Shown here: positions 1 through 6,895 of the stretch, one piece after another
How the letters are laid out: each line of letters begins with the position of its first letter
Numbering within the stretch: the first letter of the stretch is position 1
Assembly: GCA_964547515.1 (NCBI GenBank)
Contig: CAZJOA010000104.1
Coordinates: 1 to 10,154 of the forward strand
Source: UBA11524 sp964547515
GTDB lineage: Bacteria; Bacillota; Clostridia; Christensenellales; Aristaeellaceae
Length of the DNA: 10,154 nt
Reading direction: 5' to 3'
Program-made: the position numbers and the translations under genes
The notes under the pieces: model-generated
What the model was told of the DNA's origin: nothing
The model's input: only the letters and a program-made list of their open reading frames with translations
The model's database searches: none

Positions 1-503
1 CTGAAGGCTTACCGATCCATGGCTGCATTCCGTGGCGAGTGCAGTGAGAAGACCTATGCCATTATGGGTCATGAAGATACCTGGACGCCTGAACAGCGTG
101 TATGGTGGAATGGCATTGTAACGATGTATGGTGACGATGGGGCGACGGACACGCTGATCGTGCCGACAACGGAGGTTCTGTCAGCCGAAGAGGCCATAAG
201 CATTGCACGCGCTGTCATTCAGGAAGTCTATGGCTTTGACGATGCATACATGAGCCGCCTGCATCCTGTCGCCAACCTGTACACGACAGATGAACGTCCG
301 GACTACAAGCGCTGGGATGTTCAGCTCAAGAAGTACCGCGAAGGAAGCAATACCTACGTATGGAAGGTGCTTCTTTGGACAAGGAAGTATTTGTTGTATA
401 TTTTGTCGACGATATTGTTTCGCCTGTCAGGGCTTATGTGGTAACTGTAGATGCACAGACCGGTACTGTTGTCGATACATATACACCTGAACCGGCGAAT
501 TGA
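1..503 (+). pseudogene. PepSY-like protein, 3' part, frameshifted
   Basis: The reading frame is open from base 1, so the start lies outside the window. Frame 1 reads an acidic, mixed helix/strand protein with a segment near 180-240 (LSAEEAISIARAVIQEVYGF) of the kind seen before PepSY-like modules. About base 364-368 this frame loses sense, while frame 3 picks up a matching ending (GASLDKEVFVVYFVDD..., then AYVVTVDAQTGTVVDTY) and stops at the TGA at 501-503. One missing G in the AAGGTG at 364-369 would join the two halves as WKGASLD. The YVVTVDAQTGTVVD segment resembles the last strands of PepSY domains, which are usually found in secreted or envelope proteins. Base composition is much lower in GC than the genes to the right. 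It may be a true pseudogene or a sequencing or assembly error. Family assignment is tentative; the frameshift is clear. Confidence 0.6.
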
Positions 504-557
504 GACTACTTGAAAGGGGGCTGCTTTAGACACCCTGTGTATTGCTCTTGTGCGGGG

Positions 558-598
558 TAAAAGAAAAGAACCAGCCTTGTATCAAAAGCTGGTTCTTT
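558..598 (-). terminator. Terminator of the tRNA-Thr gene
   Basis: An 11-bp perfect inverted repeat (AAAGAACCAGC at 565-575 and GCTGGTTCTTT at 588-598) with a 12-base loop lies just beyond the 3' end of the minus-strand tRNA. Read on the minus strand the stem is followed by a T-rich run (TTCTTTTCTTTTAC), as expected for an intrinsic terminator. It could also stop plus-strand transcription from the pseudogene at the left edge, although its plus-strand T run is short. Confidence 0.75.
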
Positions 599-601
599 CT
601 A

Positions 602-677
<76 letters not shown>

Positions 678-703
678 GCGTCGCCTCATCAGGCAACAAA
701 TAT

Positions 704-732
704 ATTCTACCACACATTCGGAGAAAATGCAA
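704..732 (-). promoter_or_regulatory. Sigma-A-type promoter of tRNA-Thr
   Basis: On the minus strand, TTGCAT (727-732) is separated by 17 bases from TAGAAT (704-709). The -10 box is preceded by TGG, giving an extended -10 (TGnTAGAAT). The -10 ends about 26 bases before the mature tRNA 5' end, which leaves a short leader for RNase P to remove. The bases upstream of the -35 (733-760) are rich in A/T runs, like an UP element. Confidence 0.8.
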
Positions 733-871
733 GTACTTTTTTAAAGTTTTTCTATCTTTTTTGCGAACGCGGCTTCCGGTGCGGATTCCCGCCGTTCCCC
801 GGGGCGCGCATGCCGACTTTGCGCGGGCGGCTCAGCATGGATGACTTTTTCGTCCGCCGCGTTTGTCCCCC

Positions 872-900
872 TTGAAAAATGCCGGATTTCCTTGTATACT
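872..900 (+). promoter_or_regulatory. Promoter of the GH127 gene
   Basis: TTGAAA (872-877), a 17-base spacer and TATACT (895-900) form a near-consensus housekeeping promoter, 48 bases before the chosen GH127 start codon. I saw no clear operator palindrome between it and the start codon. The GC-rich stretch 760-870 between this promoter and the tRNA promoter holds no gene that I can support. Confidence 0.75.
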
Positions 901-948
901 ATGAGATGAAGAAATACGAATGGGAGCACCCCATCGGGAGGCATGCAG

Positions 949-3000
949 ATGAATCAGCAGGATTTTTCCAACCCCATTGATCTCAAGCGCGTCACCGTGA
1001 CCGACCCCTTCTGGCATCGCGAGATGGAGCTCGTGCGCACCAATGTCATTCCCTATCAGTGGGATGCGCTCAATGACCGTGTCCCCGGCGCTGATCCCAG
1101 CTGGTGCATGCGCAATTTCCGCGTCGCCGGCAAAATGATGATCCAGCAGCGCACCCAGTCCGCCTACGTCCCCCCGACGTACACCTTCCGCGGCTTCAAT
1201 GCGCTGCCGGATGATCCCGCCCATCCCGAGGAGGACAGGTTCTACGGCTTTGTCTTCCAGGATTCCGACTTTTCCAAGTGGATCGAGGCCGTGGCCTACA
1301 GCCTGGCGCAGCATCCCGATCCCGCGCTGGAGCAGACGGCTGATGCTGCCATCGATGTCGTCTGTGCCGCCCAGACCCCCGAGGGCTATCTGGACACCTA
1401 CTATATCATCAACGGCATGGACGCGGTTTTCACCAACCTGCGCGACAATCATGAGCTGTACTGCTTCGGACACCTGGTGGAGGGCGCAGTGGCCTACTAT
1501 CAGGCGACGGGCAAGGACAAGCTGCTCAACGCCGCGTGCCGTTTTGCCGATTATGTCGCCGATCATTTCGGCGCGGAGGACGGCAAGTGCAAGGGCTATC
1601 CCGGACACGAGATCGCCGAGATGGCGCTCGTCCGCCTGTATGACGTGACGGGGAACGACCGCTATTTGCAGCTGAGCAAGTTCTTTGTCGATCAGCGCGG
1701 ACAAGCGCCGAATTACTTCATCGAGGAAGAGAAGGCCCGCGCTGCCCGGGAAGGCCGCCGTCCCAATCCGAATATCGATCCGGCGTATAACCAGGCCGGC
1801 AAGCCCGTCCGCGAACAGGACGAGGCCGTCGGCCATGCCGTCCGCGCGGTGTACCTGTATTCCGGCATGGCGGACGTGGCACGGCTGACGCAGGATGAAT
1901 CGCTGCTGGCGGCATGCGACCGCCTGTGGGACAACATCGTGGACAAGAAGCTCTACGTCACCGGCGGCATCGGCGGAACACACCATGGCGAGGCGTTCTC
2001 CTACGCCTATGACCTGCCCAATGACACCGCCTATTCCGAGACCTGCGCCGCCATTGGCCTGGCGTTCTTCGCCCGGCGCATGCTCCAGATCAAGCCCGAC
2101 AGCAAATATGCTGACGTGATGGAAATGGCGCTGTACAACACCGTCCTGGCGGGCATGGCGCTGGATGGCAAGAGCTTCTTCTACGTCAACCCGCTGGCGG
2201 TCGTGCCGGATGCCTGCCGGAAGGACCAGCGCCTGTGGCATGTCCAGCCCAGCCGCCGCAAGTGGTTCGGCTGTGCGTGCTGTCCGCCCAATATCGCCCG
2301 TATCGTGGCGTCCATCGCCTCCTATGCCTACACCGAGAACGCGGACACCCTCTTCACCCACCTGTATGTGGGCGGTGAGGTGGAAAAGGACTTCGGCGGC
2401 AGGAAGCTCACCATGGAGATCAAGGCGCGCATGCCCTGGCATGGTCATGTGTATGTGACCCTGCGCTGCGCCGAGCCGGTGAACGGCACGCTGGCGTTCC
2501 GCATCCCCAACTGGGCGCAGGATGCCGTCATCACCTGCGGCGAAAAGCAGCCCGTCTACAAGGACGGATATGCCTACCTCACCGGCGAATGGCGCGATGG
2601 CGACATGATTACCCTCCACCTGCCCATGCAGGTGCGCATGCTGGCGGCGAATCCGGCCGTCCGTGCGGATGTGGACAAGGTGACCTTCCGCCGCGGCCCG
2701 GTGACCTTCTGTGCCGAGGAGGCCGACAACGGCGCGAATCTGCACATGCTGCGCGTGGACACCCGATACATTGGCGACCGTGGCGAAGGCATCGAGTGGG
2801 CGTTCGACGAGACCACCTTCGGTCATGAGACCGTGAAGCTCCGCGTGCCGGCCAAGCGCCTGCTGCCCGCCGAGGACAATGCGCTCTACACCACCTGGCA
2901 GCCCCCCAGGGAGGAGCCCGCCACCATCACCCTTGTGCCCTATTATGCCTGGGCGAACCGTGGCGAGGGCGAGATGCTGGTCTGGCTGCGCAGGAAATAA
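949..3000 (+). CDS. GH127 beta-L-arabinofuranosidase
   Basis: A glycoside hydrolase of family 127, expected to release terminal beta-L-arabinofuranose from plant arabino-oligosaccharides such as those of hydroxyproline-rich glycoproteins or pectin. The protein is 683 residues, near the 658 of the characterised Bifidobacterium enzyme HypBA1. Seen in the sequence: SETCAA with E364 and C366, and CACCPPN with C444 and C445. These match by spacing the zinc ligands Glu338, Cys340, Cys417 and Cys418 of HypBA1, making C444 the likely nucleophile. E348 (in HHGEAF) falls at the acid/base position Glu322. An N-terminal (alpha/alpha)6 barrel and a C-terminal beta-sandwich are expected. No signal peptide is seen, so it is probably cytoplasmic and acts on imported sugars. 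The start at 949 is chosen over the ATG at 943 because GGGAGG (936-941) lies 7 bases before 949 but only 1 before 943. It stands alone, with its own promoter and terminator and no transporter gene nearby. The exact substrate is inferred. Confidence 0.93.
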   Translation: MNQQDFSNPIDLKRVTVTDPFWHREMELVRTNVIPYQWDALNDRVPGADPSWCMRNFRVAGKMMIQQRTQSAYVPPTYTFRGFNALPDDPAHPEEDRFYGFVFQDSDFSKWIEAVAYSLAQHPDPALEQTADAAIDVVCAAQTPEGYLDTYYIINGMDAVFTNLRDNHELYCFGHLVEGAVAYYQATGKDKLLNAACRFADYVADHFGAEDGKCKGYPGHEIAEMALVRLYDVTGNDRYLQLSKFFVDQRGQAPNYFIEEEKARAAREGRRPNPNIDPAYNQAGKPVREQDEAVGHAVRAVYLYSGMADVARLTQDESLLAACDRLWDNIVDKKLYVTGGIGGTHHGEAFSYAYDLPNDTAYSETCAAIGLAFFARRMLQIKPDSKYADVMEMALYNTVLAGMALDGKSFFYVNPLAVVPDACRKDQRLWHVQPSRRKWFGCACCPPNIARIVASIASYAYTENADTLFTHLYVGGEVEKDFGGRKLTMEIKARMPWHGHVYVTLRCAEPVNGTLAFRIPNWAQDAVITCGEKQPVYKDGYAYLTGEWRDGDMITLHLPMQVRMLAANPAVRADVDKVTFRRGPVTFCAEEADNGANLHMLRVDTRYIGDRGEGIEWAFDETTFGHETVKLRVPAKRLLPAEDNALYTTWQPPREEPATITLVPYYAWANRGEGEMLVWLRRK

Positions 3001-3006
3001 TGACAG

Positions 3007-3034
3007 TCGCCCGGACGCAGTGTTCGGGCGATTC
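3007..3034 (+). terminator. Terminator hairpin after GH127
   Basis: TCGCCCGGAC (3007-3016) pairs with GTTCGGGCGA (3022-3031) around a 5-base loop, giving a 10-bp stem that includes one G-U pair. It begins 6 bases after the GH127 stop codon. The U tract that follows is poor (TTCTTG), so termination may be partial. A run of nine Gs follows at 3042-3050. Confidence 0.55.
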
Positions 3035-3083
3035 TTGCGGTGGGGGGGGGTTCTCTCGCCGTACCGGGAGGCGTTTCAGCAAC

Positions 3084-3107
3084 CCTGCGTCAGAAAGCAG
3101 GATTTTT
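3084..3107 (+). terminator. Small leader hairpin with U tract (possible attenuator)
   Basis: CCTGC (3084-3088) and GCAGG (3097-3101) can form a 5-bp stem with an 8-base loop, followed at once by ATTTTT (3102-3107). It sits between the GH127 terminator and the small ORF ahead of the GMP-synthase-like gene. It could be a second weak terminator or part of a regulated leader. The stem is short, so confidence is low. No known riboswitch class was recognised in 3035-3229, and no clear promoter was found there. Confidence 0.3.
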
Positions 3108-3141
3108 CCCTTTGCGCGGCGAATCATAAGGAACAGGGCTT

Positions 3142-3219
3142 ATGCCGATGGACAAGAAGTCTCCGGAGAGAGTGAATTTTGCGGCATTCCGCGCCACGGC
3201 GGGGAAGTCAGCCGAATGA
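3142..3219 (+). CDS. Possible 25-residue leader peptide
   Basis: A small ORF starts with ATG at 3142 and encodes a basic 25-residue peptide beginning MPMDKKSPERVNF. AAGGA at 3128-3132 lies 9 bases before the ATG, a believable ribosome binding site. Its TGA (3217-3219) overlaps the GAGGG ribosome binding site (3218-3222) of the GMP-synthase-like gene and ends 10 bases before that gene's ATG. The arrangement would suit translational coupling or a leader peptide. No family is recognised, and an ORF this short can arise by chance. Confidence 0.35.
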   Translation: MPMDKKSPERVNFAAFRATAGKSAE

Positions 3220-3229
3220 GGGTGATGCA

Positions 3230-4681
3230 ATGCAGGACTATGTGATTCTGATCGAACTGTCCGATGCCGTGAGCCATGCTCTGGCGCGCAAGCTGCGCAG
3301 TGAGGGGTTCTATTGCCGGATCATGCCCCGGGAGACCGCGGCGGATGAGGTGCTCCATGCGCAGGCAAGGGGAGTCATTCTGGCGGCGGATTGTGATGTG
3401 TCCCCGGCGGATTTCCCGCAGATGATGGACTATCTGCAATCCGGGCTGCCCATGCTCTGCCTGGGGAGCACCGCGCTGACGCTCTGCACCGCGCTGGGCG
3501 GTTCGCTCTGCGCCGAGCAGGAGAGCGGCATCACCACCGTGCAGTTCGATCAGGCGGACTGCCTTTTCGCCGATGCCGAGGACGGCGAACGCTATCTGCC
3601 CCTGCGTCGGGGGATGGTGTTCACCCAGGAGCAGGGGAGTGCCTGTGCTGTGGCGGACGGAACGCCGCTGGGATTGCATGTCCGCCAGCGGGACGTGTGG
3701 GGACTGGCCTTCCCCCTGGAGCGCAATGACCCCGTCACGACCCAGCTGCTGCTCCGGTTCTGCCGGGAGCAATGCGGCTGTACGCAGTGGTGGAATGCAC
3801 ATGCCTTCATCGACCGCGCCCGGGTGGAGATCACCGGGGCGGCGGGCGGCGGCGATGCGCTCTGTGCCCTTTCCGGCGGCGTGGACAGCGGCGTGTGTGC
3901 CCTTCTGGGGCAGCTGGCGCTGGGGCAGCAGCTGCACTGCATCTTTGTGGATACTGGTCTGCTTCGCGAGGGTGAGGCGGACGAGGTGATGACGGCCTAT
4001 CAGGAGCAGCTGGGGCTGAATGTCCGCCGCGTGGATGCGCGGGCGGAATTCCTCCTGGCGCTGCGGGGCGTGACAGACCCCGAGGAGAAGGAGCGGATCG
4101 TCAGCCGACTCCTGCAGGAGCTTCTGCGGCGCGAGGCCGAGGCCATCGCGGACATCCGCCTGGTCATCCGGGGGACGAACTATGCCGATCAGCCCTCCGG
4201 GGAGGACGATGCCTTCCTGCCCAGCGGCTGCACCATTCTGGAACCGGTGCGCGAGCTGTTCAAGGACGAGATCCGTCAGGTGGGTGAGGTGCTGGGCATG
4301 CCGCCCGCGCTCATCGGCCGTCAGCCCTTCCCGGGGAGCGGCCTGGCCACGCGCATCATGACGGAGGTCGATGCCGAACGCCTGGCCCTGACGCGCACGG
4401 CGGATGCCATTTTCCGCAAGGAGATCGAGGAACTGGGGCTGCAAAAGCGTCTCTGGCAGTACTATGCCGCATTGGCGCTGTCGCCCCTGCCGGATGGCGG
4501 CATGATCGTCATCCTCCGCGCCGTACAGGCCGCCGCCGGTGCTGCGGGATTTCCGGCGCGTCTGCCCAGTGACCTGCTGGAGCGCGTCACCGCGCAGGTC
4601 ATGGAGGCCTGCCCCGAGGTGCAGCGTGTCTTCTATGACTGCACACCCAGCATCAGCTATGCCCGGACGGCGGGGAAGTGA
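3230..4681 (+). CDS. GMP-synthase-like ATP pyrophosphatase with degenerate glutaminase domain
   Basis: The 483-residue protein has the layout of GuaA (about 510-525 residues): an amidotransferase-like region (about 1-190), an N-type ATP pyrophosphatase domain (about 195-385) and a short GuaA-like dimerisation region (about 390-483). GuaA aminates XMP to GMP with ATP and glutamine. Kept here are the P-loop SGGVDS (215-220), FVDTGLLR (239-246), LEPVRELFKDE (337-347) and RQPFPGSGLATRI (364-376). The glutaminase nucleophile motif (LGICYG in class I enzymes) reads LGSTAL (78-83), with Thr81 in place of Cys. The catalytic His region reads GLAFPLE (158-164) and has no His. The HHNVGGLP segment of GuaA is missing between GTNYAD (315-320) and LEPVRELF, and the end (CTPSISYARTAGK) has lost the KPPATIEWE phosphate-binding signature. 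The start is set by GAGGG at 3218-3222, 7 bases ahead. It is probably ammonia-fed and may act on a substrate other than XMP; function is inferred. Confidence 0.8.
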   Translation: MQDYVILIELSDAVSHALARKLRSEGFYCRIMPRETAADEVLHAQARGVILAADCDVSPADFPQMMDYLQSGLPMLCLGSTALTLCTALGGSLCAEQESGITTVQFDQADCLFADAEDGERYLPLRRGMVFTQEQGSACAVADGTPLGLHVRQRDVWGLAFPLERNDPVTTQLLLRFCREQCGCTQWWNAHAFIDRARVEITGAAGGGDALCALSGGVDSGVCALLGQLALGQQLHCIFVDTGLLREGEADEVMTAYQEQLGLNVRRVDARAEFLLALRGVTDPEEKERIVSRLLQELLRREAEAIADIRLVIRGTNYADQPSGEDDAFLPSGCTILEPVRELFKDEIRQVGEVLGMPPALIGRQPFPGSGLATRIMTEVDAERLALTRTADAIFRKEIEELGLQKRLWQYYAALALSPLPDGGMIVILRAVQAAAGAAGFPARLPSDLLERVTAQVMEACPEVQRVFYDCTPSISYARTAGK

Positions 4682-4710
4682 ACGTCGGACGGCGGTTTTT
4701 CCGCCCCCCG

Positions 4711-4736
4711 AGAGCGGCTTCCTGGCCGCTCTTTTT
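4711..4736 (+). terminator. Terminator after the GMP-synthase-like gene
   Basis: AGAGCGGC (4711-4718) and GCCGCTCT (4725-4732) form an 8-bp perfect stem with a 6-base loop, followed by TTTTT (4732-4736). It lies about 30 bases after the stop codon. A second small hairpin, GGCGG-TTTTT-CCGCC (4691-4705), precedes it. Confidence 0.85.
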
Positions 4737-4738
4737 GC

Positions 4739-4767
4739 TTGCACCGCCTCTGCGGATGTGGTATACT
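4739..4767 (+). promoter_or_regulatory. Promoter of the CotH gene
   Basis: TTGCAC (4739-4744), a 17-base spacer and TATACT (4762-4767), with TGG just before the -10 giving an extended -10. It begins two bases after the previous terminator's T run, so the CotH gene is an independent transcription unit. The leader to the start codon at 4818 is about 45 bases. Confidence 0.75.
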
Positions 4768-4817
4768 GACTGCGGAGCACCACGCTCATGCACAACGACG
4801 ACAAAGGGAGTTCCGCC

Positions 4818-6509
4818 ATGCTGAAAAAGATCGTCCCCCTGATACTTTGCATCGTCTGCCTGATCTGCGCGTCCGCCATTGCGGAGGATGCGGACATCGT
4901 CATCAACGAGGTGATGGCGTCCAACGGCATGTACGAAAACGGGCATTCGTATGACTGGATCGAGCTGCACAATCGGGGCACGAAGTCCATCGACCTGAGC
5001 GGCTGGCGGCTGTCCGACGGCAAGAAGAACCTGTCGAAGTTCGTCTTCCCCGAGGGGACGAAGCTCAAGGCCGGCGGCTACCTGACCGTGTGGTGCACCG
5101 GCATCGACGATGTGGAGCCGGGCACGAAGTCCCCCTATTCCGCGTCGTTCAGCCTGTCCGCCAAGGGCGAAACGCTCTACCTGTCCAATGCGGCGGGCGA
5201 AAGGGTGCAGACGCTGGAATTCCCTGCGCAGTATGGCAATGTCAGCTGGGGTCTGCCGTCGGGCTTCGACGGAACGCCCACTGAGGCGGACTACGGCTAC
5301 CTCGCCAACGCCACCCGCGCCAAGGAGAACGACCCGGCGGTGTATGCCTCCCGCACGCCTGATCCGTCCCTGCTGACGGCGGGCGGATACTACGCCGATG
5401 GGGTGACCGTCCGGGCGAAATGCGCCGCCGGGGCGATCCTGCGGTACACCACGGACGGCGAGACCCCGGATGAGAAGTCCGCCGAATTTCCGGCTGACGG
5501 GCTGACCATCAGCAAGACGACCGCCTTGCGCGTCCGTGCCTTCCGGGAGGACGAAGTGCCCTCCGTCACCGTCAGCGCCACCTATCTGGTGGAGAGTGAG
5601 CAGCTCACCCCCATCGTCTGCCTCACCACGGACGATGAATACCTGTTCAACAAGAAGACCGGCGCGCTTGTCAAGGGCACGGGCGAGATCCCGAACTACG
5701 ACAAGGAGCTGGAATATCCCATCAACATCGAGTATTACAACGCCCGGGGCGAATGCGAGATCAACCAGATGGGCACGTTCACCTGTTCCGGGCACAGCGC
5801 CCGGCAGAATGCGCAGAAGTCCATCGCCCTGTATGCCCGCAAGGCCTACGGCAGCGACTCCTTCGCCTTCAACCCCTTCCCCACGCGGGATTACACCGAA
5901 TACAAGTCCCTGCTGCTGCGTGCGGCGAATTCCGATTTCTCCGCCACGCGCCTGCGGGACATCGTTGCCTCCTCCCTCGCGGAGGGGCAGGGCATCCTCT
6001 ATCAGGATCATGTGGTCATCCAGGTGTACATCAACGGCGAATACTGGGGACATTACAACCTGCGCGAGAAGATCAACAAGTATTTCATCGCGGCGTATGA
6101 GGGCGTGACGGACGAGGCGGACATCGACAGCATCGACATCCTTGCCCGCACCGGTACGGATCGCTTCACCCAGAACGGCGACAACGAGGACTGGCTGGAG
6201 CTGGCCGAGTTCTGCAAGAAGAACGACCTCAATGACCCGGAAAACCTCGCCTATGTGGAGGAACGCCTGGACATCGACAGCATGTTCACCCACGCGGCGT
6301 ATGAGATCATTCTGGGCAATGTGGACTTCACCAACGTGCGTGTCTACCGTGTGCCGGGCGGCAAGTGGAAGTACCTGCTCTTCGATGTGGAGGCCTGCTG
6401 GCGCAATCTGGAGAAAACGCCGCTGGAGTACTACATCAAGCCGGTCAGCGGACGGATTCAGGGCTTCCGCCTTGAGCCGCTGAACGCGCTGTTCGCCGTG
6501 CCGGAATAA
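4818..6509 (+). CDS. Secreted lamin-tail/CotH kinase family protein, cut short by in-frame TAA
   Basis: CotH-family proteins are atypical kinases: spore-coat CotH of Bacillus phosphorylates coat proteins, and many clostridial relatives are secreted. Visible parts: a signal peptide (1-22, basic start, hydrophobic core, AIA before Glu23); a lamin-tail domain (about 25-150, VINEVMASNG..DWIELHNRG..DLSGWRLSDG); a chitobiase C-terminal-like Ig fold (about 185-258, ILRYTTDGETPDEKS); and a CotH domain from about 265. The CotH domain has SLLLRAANSDFSATRLRD (364-381), VYINGEYWGHYNLREK (403-418) and KWKYLLFDVEACWRN (516-530), the last aligned with the metal-binding Asp region. AAAGGGAG (4803-4810) sets the start at 4818 rather than the ATG at 4788. 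The TAA at 6507-6509 is codon 564; the same frame continues with CotH-like sequence for 103 codons more, so the product is truncated unless the stop is read through or is an error. Confidence 0.85.
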   Translation: MLKKIVPLILCIVCLICASAIAEDADIVINEVMASNGMYENGHSYDWIELHNRGTKSIDLSGWRLSDGKKNLSKFVFPEGTKLKAGGYLTVWCTGIDDVEPGTKSPYSASFSLSAKGETLYLSNAAGERVQTLEFPAQYGNVSWGLPSGFDGTPTEADYGYLANATRAKENDPAVYASRTPDPSLLTAGGYYADGVTVRAKCAAGAILRYTTDGETPDEKSAEFPADGLTISKTTALRVRAFREDEVPSVTVSATYLVESEQLTPIVCLTTDDEYLFNKKTGALVKGTGEIPNYDKELEYPINIEYYNARGECEINQMGTFTCSGHSARQNAQKSIALYARKAYGSDSFAFNPFPTRDYTEYKSLLLRAANSDFSATRLRDIVASSLAEGQGILYQDHVVIQVYINGEYWGHYNLREKINKYFIAAYEGVTDEADIDSIDILARTGTDRFTQNGDNEDWLELAEFCKKNDLNDPENLAYVEERLDIDSMFTHAAYEIILGNVDFTNVRVYRVPGGKWKYLLFDVEACWRNLEKTPLEYYIKPVSGRIQGFRLEPLNALFAVPE

Positions 6510-6821
6510 AAGGCGAAATTCCTGAACCGCATCGCCGAATTGCTGGACACGGTCTTCGTCTGGCAGAATGTGGAGGCCGCCTTCGACGAGGTCATCGCCC
6601 AGCTGGAGCCCATCCTGCCCCGACACATCGAGCGCTGGAAGAACATGAAGCTCTCCAACTGGAACAAGAACATCAGCGCCACGAAGTACTACGCGCGCGT
6701 GCGGCCGAAGAAGATCCCGGAGCTGCTGCAAAAGGCGATGAAGCTCACCAAGGCAGAGGTGGAGGAGTACTTCGGCGCGGTGCTGGAGAAGCTGGAGGTC
6801 ACCAACGCCAAACCGGAATAA
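6510..6821 (+). pseudogene. C-terminal continuation of the CotH protein beyond the in-frame stop
   Basis: Directly after the TAA the same frame stays open for 103 codons (KAKFLNRIAELLD..., VEAAFDEVIAQLEPILPRHIERW) and ends at a natural TAA before a terminator. The helical segment with LPRHIERW is what normally closes CotH domains, where it follows the WRWILYDLDWAFG-like strand. Codon choice is as GC-rich as before the stop, and no ribosome binding site is seen for a separate start, so this is the detached end of one gene of about 667 residues. One A-to-T change (AAA to TAA in GGAATAAAAGG) would explain the stop. A TTG at 6540 could restart the frame but lacks support. Confidence 0.8.
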
Positions 6822-6825
6822 GCAA

Positions 6826-6877
6826 AATGAAAAGGGACTGCGCATGCATGCGATGGCATGGTGCACAGTCCCTTTTT
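6826..6877. terminator. Bidirectional terminator between convergent genes
   Basis: AAAAGGGACTG (6830-6840) pairs with CAGTCCCTTTT (6866-6876) as a perfect 11-bp stem, with further partial pairing inside (GCAT-type repeats). T runs flank it on both strands (CTTTTTGATT on plus, CCCTTTTCATTTTGC on minus). It lies between the CotH stop (6821) and the stop of the minus-strand LRR gene (6896), so it probably ends both transcripts. Confidence 0.85.
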
Positions 6878-6895
6878 GATTGATCCGCTGGTGTA

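Noticed and set aside
741..870. Stem formed by CGCGGGCGG and CCGCCGCG as a regulatory element
   Set aside because: It lies upstream of the GH127 promoter and is not transcribed by either mapped promoter; it can be explained by high GC content.
832..2826. Very long open frame on the minus strand opposite GH127
   Set aside because: It is the antisense shadow of a gene with GC-rich third positions; its translation is low in motifs and has no ribosome binding site, while the plus strand has a full GH127 signature.
3035..3229. Known riboswitch ahead of the GMP-synthase-like gene
   Set aside because: I looked for purine, ZTP, guanidine and cyclic-di-GMP core motifs and did not find a convincing match.
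3140..5068. Long minus-strand open frame opposite the GMP-synthase-like gene and the start of CotH
   Set aside because: It crosses a clear terminator and promoter of the plus strand and has no recognisable domain.
6507..6509. Recoding of the CotH stop as selenocysteine or pyrrolysine
   Set aside because: The codon is TAA, not TGA or TAG, and CotH domains have no such residue at this point.
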